In this document: piece after piece, positions 59,587-64,000 of the stretch
Position numbering within the stretch: the stretch's first letter is position 1
Layout: each line of letters begins with the position of its first letter
DNA from: Delphinapterus leucas
Lineage: Eukaryota; Chordata; Mammalia; Artiodactyla; Monodontidae
Reading direction: 5' to 3'
Length of the DNA: 64,000 bases
Assembly (NCBI RefSeq): GCF_002288925.2
Contig: NW_022098045.1
Location: 6,421,519 to 6,485,518 of the forward strand
Notes under the pieces: model-generated
Seen by the model: the letters and a program-made list of their open reading frames with translations, nothing else
Databases searched by the model: none
What the model was told of the DNA's origin: nothing
Position numbers and translations under genes: made by a program

Positions 59587-60801
59587 AGCTTATTTTTTTG
59601 CCCCACGAATGATAATTAACACTTCTCCAACTACAAGCTCCTACACAGGTCCTTTCTCTTTCTTGTGATGATTTTCTCCTCAATTTTTCTGGCCTGGAAA
59701 ACTCAGTTTACCCATCAGCACAATTTCATGTACTGCAGAGCACTGAAGAGAGAGCTTTTTGGGTCTGGGGTGTGTTTGTTCCCCAGGCACTACTGAGTGT
59801 TCATTCTCTCTAAGTTGTTTGCAGGACAACGTTGTATGATTTCTTTTTAAGGGAAAGTGCAAGCGTGTTTGTTCACATGAGCAAGCTTACAGTTTTTGAG
59901 GTTATAGAATAAGGGGGCCAGGAACCCAGTCTGCCTTGAAATGGAAGAAAAGCAATTCTACCTTCTCAAGATAATATTCCTCATTTTTCTAACACTGTCA
60001 TTCACTGTTGCTGAATACTGTCACATTAATTGTTTGGAATGTTTAACATCAGCTGGCTTAATAAACATTTTATCAGAGCTTTATTTTCAAGTATGCTCTT
60101 TTATTCTGTTTTGTTTTACCTTTTCATCTCCCTAAACATTCTTGTAGGAACCTTTTCTCCTTTCTATCTCCAGGGTGAATAGGACAGCAAGCAAAAAGGA
60201 ATTGCTCTTTATAATTCACTTTGGACTCTCTCTCAAAGTACTAATGTTTATTACCATTGTTTGCTTGGCTGAAAAGAATATTCATGGCACATCCACAGCC
60301 CACTAAAAGTGGGCATGCAAGAGCTGTCATTTTAAAAATACAATGACCCTACTGTTACTCTTACTGTAATAACAATAAGGAAATTCAGGGTTTTAAACAG
60401 ATTCCTACTGTTATTATAAAGACTGTATTTAATGTACCTGCTAATCACTAGGTACATAGTAATCCCCTTTTGTGTGGTTTTTTTTTTTTGCTGAGATAAG
60501 TTTGAGAAACAAGTGTTATGTGCTTCCTGCTTATTCTGAAAGTTCCAGTGTGCTTTCACACTTTATCTTTCTGCCTGGGTTCTACATTAAAATAAACCAA
60601 TTATAAACAAAGAAGGAGAGATACTATCCTTTTAAATTTAGAACTCTTCTACCACTGTCCTATTTCAGAGTTAGCTTTGAGTTAGGTTTGACAAGGAGCC
60701 TTCACCTTGTCTCTTATGGAAATTATACGTTCTCCACCAGCAAACTGTCTTCTGAATCTTTGCACTCTGGTAACAGTGTCATTCTTTACCGTTTCCTGCA
60801 G
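59587..60801. other. Intron, nothing recognised
   Basis: Unique sequence. The 3' end (ttctttaccgtttcctgcag) is the acceptor of the next exon. Confidence 0.45.
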
Positions 60802-60949
60802 GAGGGGGAGAAGTGGGAGGATGGCCCTTGCAAGCTGTGTGAGTGCCGGGGGGCTCAGGTAACTTGCTACGAGCCCTCTTGTCCTCCGTGTCCGGTAGCC
60901 ACACTAGCTCAGGCGGTGAAGGGACAGTGCTGTCCAGATTGCACATCAG
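60802..60949 (+). CDS. FRAS1: FRAS1 coding exon: bulk of VWC6
   Basis: 49 codons plus one base: EGEKWEDGPCKLCECRGAQV, then TCYEPSCPPCPV, ending KGQCCPDCTS. This is the main part of VWC module 6 with the final CCPDC, the sixth and last CCxxC of the series. Phase 0 in, phase 1 out; the last G joins TT of the next exon to give valine. Acceptor tcctgcag, donor G/gtgggt. Confidence 0.95.
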
Positions 60950-62389
60950 GTGGGTCCATGTCCAGTTTATTTCTGCTGAGATGTTTTTACTGCCAAAAAA
61001 TTCAGAGAGATCTCCTCTCCTCCCACCCCTTGCTTCATTTTCTTTAGTCACCCACTGCGTTTGTTTGTTTGTTTATTCTTAATTTTTCTAACAAATGATG
61101 CTTTGTCCATGTGTTTGCCAAAGTCTACTGATTATGAGTATGTGACCTTGCACAAGTCATTGGTCCTCTCCGAATCTTAATTTTCTTGTTGATAAAACAG
61201 CCTTATCTACCTTGCAAAATTATTGTGAACATCAAATAACATAATATTTGACAACTTGTAAAAGCAAATATATGCATTAGGACTGTTCCATTGTTGAAGA
61301 TAGAAGAAAAATTGCTGAAAGTTTGTTATGGACGTTCATTTCTTTAAGGTGAACTGTTAAACAGATGGCTTTTGGAGTTCTCAGATGGGTTTTTGAAGTT
61401 TAAAGACTCATTAATTTCTTCCAAAAGAAAATTTTATCTACTTGTTCTGCAACTCTGCCTTCGAATCACCTGGGGTTGAATTAGTTCCAGTTAATAATTG
61501 TTGGCAAGCACTAAAGCTGCTCTGGCTGAGCAGTAATTTGCCTATAAGCTCAGTCTCTCTTGGAGAAGTGGCATTTCCTTCTATTCATATTTCATAATCA
61601 ATTGTTTTCATCTATGGGTTGCAGTTTTTCATATAGGCAGTTGCGCTTATACTCAATGTGTTCTGGCTAATCAGTGTTTCTGTGAAGAGTTTACCATGGG
61701 AAAAGAATAGCAACTTTAGGGTTTAATTACGTTACCTTCACTAAAGTGGCTCTCTGGGCTTTCCAAAACAAATATTTAGCATATTATAATGTCCCATACC
61801 TTGAAAATTAGGTCCTTGACAACTTCGAAAACTGAAAACGTCCTTTGCTGACAAATACCACTAAGTTCAGTGATGATCCCAATTACTGGGAATGAGATTT
61901 GAAATCTTGGAGAAAAAGAAGAAAACTGACTGTATTTTTTAAAGAAAATAATAACTATTTTTAAGCAATGTAGGTTTTATGTCCTAACCTTTTATGCACA
62001 TCAAAGGTTAAGAAGAACATTTAAGAAATTATAAATTATTGAATCTGCTTAAATCATCTATTCAATATTATGGCACTAGTCATTCCCATTTCTAGAGGTA
62101 TTCTAGGAGGTAGAAGCATTCAGTAGGGCTAGTTTGTTAATGTTTTTAGCGTCTTCACTTTAAGCAGACAGGAGACAGGAGACAGTGATGGTATTTCAGA
62201 CAAGGAGCAATTCCTTGAAATCTTGCATTGAAGTCAGTTTTGCTATTTGGGGTCCTTTTTCATAGGGACCAGAGTTTTCTGTTCTCCGTGTTCTCTACAG
62301 GTCCATATACCCCATAGATCCTTTGTTAGAAGGATGTAAGAGAAATCACGTGGTCTCTACTGAGCTCTCCTCTTTGTCCTTGATTGTAG
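60950..62389. other. Intron with MIR copy
   Basis: 61120-61275 is a MIR (atgtgaccttgcacaagtca, gaatcttaattttcttgttg, taccttgcaaaattattgtg). The rest is unique. Confidence 0.6.
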
Positions 62390-62533
62390 TTCATTGCCAC
62401 CCAGACTGCTTGACCTGCTCTCAGTCGCCAGACCACTGTGACCTCTGTCAGGACCCCACAAAGATGCTGCGGAACGGACGGTGTGTGCACAGCTGTGGTC
62501 TGGGATTTTACCAAGCCGGTGCTCTCTGTTTAG
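62390..62533 (+). CDS. FRAS1: FRAS1 coding exon: first furin-like repeat
   Basis: 144 bp, phase 1 at both ends. After the split valine it reads HCHPDCLTCSQSPDHCDLC, then QDPTKMLRNGRCVHSCGLGF and ends ALCL. The CxxCxxC..C..C spacing with GFY is that of the furin-like (FU) cysteine repeats that follow the VWC block in FRAS1 and come before its CSPG repeats. Acceptor gattgtag, donor G/gtacgg. A phase 1-1 exon that holds one repeat unit is the usual design for duplicated modules. Further FU exons lie beyond the window. Confidence 0.95.
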
Positions 62534-62831
62534 GTACGGCTCCAGGCAGACAGCCCAGAGGGGGATTGAGGCTCATTGGTGTCCAGGATGGGGTCATGGC
62601 ACAGGAAATGAACAATTTCCAAAAACCATTAGAAGGGAGTAATGTCATCCATAGGCTACTTGACCTCTTAACTTGCAAGTCTCTTTCTTCTAACATTTGA
62701 TGGGTGTTTCCAGGCTTCCCGGGGAGGTAGATGATGGGGCAGTCAGATGCTTACTAGGTAGTCATGGCTGGATTTTTCACTTTTGAAAACTTTCAAGGGT
62801 AGTCATTGGGATGCTTGGTGTCAGTTATTAA
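62534..62831. other. Intron, nothing recognised
   Basis: Unique sequence between the last exon and a CHR SINE. Confidence 0.4.
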
Positions 62832-63051
62832 AACCCTCATATAGGGTCTTGCCTGGTGGTCCAGTGGTTAAGACTTCACCTTCCAATGCAGGGGTTGCGG
62901 GTTCAATCCCTGTTCGGGGAGCTAGGATCCCCCATGCCTTGCAGCCAAAAAACCAAATCATAAAACAGAAGCAATATTGTAACAAATTCAATAAAGACTT
63001 TAAAAATGGTCCACATCAAAAAAATCTTAAAAAAAAAACAACCCTCCTATA
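62832..63051 (+). mobile_element. CHR-2-like SINE with long unique tail
   Basis: Plus-strand SINE with head gtcttgcctggtggtccagt, B box (ggttcaatccc), and the 3' tail gcaatattgtaacaaattca followed by ataaagactttaaaaatggt. This tail is absent from the ten other CHR copies here and marks a different subfamily. TSD aaccctcatata (62832-62843) and aaccctcctata (63040-63051), one mismatch. Confidence 0.88.
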
Positions 63052-63089
63052 ATCCAAGATAGAACTTTAGAGTTGACATGAACCTTCGA

Positions 63090-63905
63090 GATCACTTATG
63101 AGAACTTTCTCATTTCGCAAATGGGAAACCTGTGGGCCAGAGAATTAGCTGGCTTGCTTAATATCACACAGGTAGTTGGTAACAGAGCTTACCTCTTGTG
63201 AGTTACCAGAGGATCCAGAATGGGTTCATGTGCAATCAGAATTCTTATAGTACATCTGGGAGGGAGCTCTTACCTGGGAGAATTTGGCTTGGTTGAGGCC
63301 AGATCATAGTTACTTTTTCTCCTATCTCTGACTCGTGGGGTTAATTATCCATTTAAGAGTGTGTAGGTTCATATCCTGGCTGTGAGTATAACCTCTCTGT
63401 GCCTCAGTATTCTTACCTGTAAAGTGGGGTAATACCGGTACCTTCCTCAGGAGGGTCTTGAGAGGATTACATGTGTCAATACATGTGAAGTGCCTAGAAT
63501 AGTGTCTAGGATGTAGTCAGGCCTCAATAAAAATCAACCACTTTTATTATTTTTGTAATTATTCACTTCTCCCTACTCTTTCTCCTGATTCATAATCTTC
63601 AGCCTTTTTGGAAGTTATTTATATCTCTGCCATAAGGGATATTCTTGTAAAATGGTTGAGTGAGAAAGATATTGAGGGCAATTGGATAAGAAGAAAAGAG
63701 CATAGACCCCTGAGCCTAACTGCCTGGCTTCCAATGCCAGCTTCATGTGACCTTGACCTCGAGCAGGTTACTTAACCTCTATGAGTATTAACATTGGGAT
63801 TAATACTCTCTACCTCATAGAGTTTTTGTGAAGATTAAATGTATTCATATATGTAAAGCACTTTGCACAGTGCCTGGCATGAAATATGTGCTACGTAAAT
63901 GAAGG
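63090..63905 (+). mobile_element. Three MIR copies in a row
   Basis: 63095-63190 (gagaactttctcatttcgca, atatcacacaggtagttggt), 63385-63545 (ctctgtgcctcagtattctt, cttgagaggattacatgtgt) and 63710-63905 (gtgaccttgacctcgagcag, aagcactttgcacagtgcct). All are in the same orientation and all diverged. Confidence 0.65.
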
Positions 63906-64000
63906 CTCTAGAGTTCTTTTCCTGCCTGTTTTGTTCTCTGTGTCTCCAGAGCCTCAGAATTGGGCTGTGTAGGAATTGGCACTGGGTGGTGCCCTCGAAC
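63906..64000. other. Intron to window end
   Basis: A ctgtgtctccag at 63939-63950 looks like an acceptor, but the following bases do not encode the next FRAS1 furin-like repeat, so no exon is called. Confidence 0.5.

Noticed and set aside
63939..64000. Possible FRAS1 exon at the window end
   Set aside because: There is an AG after a pyrimidine-rich stretch, but the following bases do not give the next furin-like repeat and hit a stop.

Overview
This is eukaryotic nuclear DNA, almost certainly from a whale or dolphin (Cetacea) or a close relative. The window is dominated by interspersed repeats. The most telling are eleven tRNA-derived SINEs of the CHR type (cetacean/hippo/ruminant lineage), most of them the short, CpG-rich form that is abundant in cetacean genomes, together with mammalian L1 LINEs, MIRs and old DNA transposons. 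No bacterial or viral gene organisation is present.

One gene is visible: the 5' part of FRAS1 (Fraser extracellular matrix complex subunit 1) on the + strand. Eleven coding exons (20074-20181, 27543-27635, 40072-40231, 41947-42080, 50210-50293, 51977-52078, 52378-52569, 57249-57338, 59140-59175, 60802-60949, 62390-62533) join without a break into 430 codons plus one base. They encode six von Willebrand factor type C (VWC) modules, recognisable by six CCxxC ends, followed by the first furin-like cysteine-rich repeat. Every exon has AG/GT boundaries and the phases agree. The signal-peptide exon lies upstream of the window and the rest of the very large protein lies downstream.

Layout. 1-20073 is the end of a long 5' intron. 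It holds an L1 5'UTR cut by the window edge, CHR and MIR copies, a twin-primed (inverted) L1 insertion at 7220-7414, and a nearly complete 7.3 kb L1 at about 11380-18719. That L1 is antisense to FRAS1 and carries a second, nested L1 fragment. 20074-40071 holds three exons separated by introns of 7.4 and 12.4 kb. The second of these introns contains an older L1 with an intact 5' end and an internal ORF2 deletion (33.1-37.45 kb). 40072-62533 holds the remaining exons, with CHR SINEs, a Tigger-like MITE, an hAT MITE and L1 fragments between them. 62534-64000 is the start of the next intron, rich in MIR copies and containing one longer-tailed CHR SINE.

The FRAS1 exons work as one transcript for a basement-membrane adhesion protein; the mobile elements are passengers. 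I found no undescribed biological system. The observations most worth a second look concern retrotransposition structure (twin priming, nesting, and how few changes disable the long L1), possible L1 antisense-promoter influence on FRAS1, and unusual splice sites.
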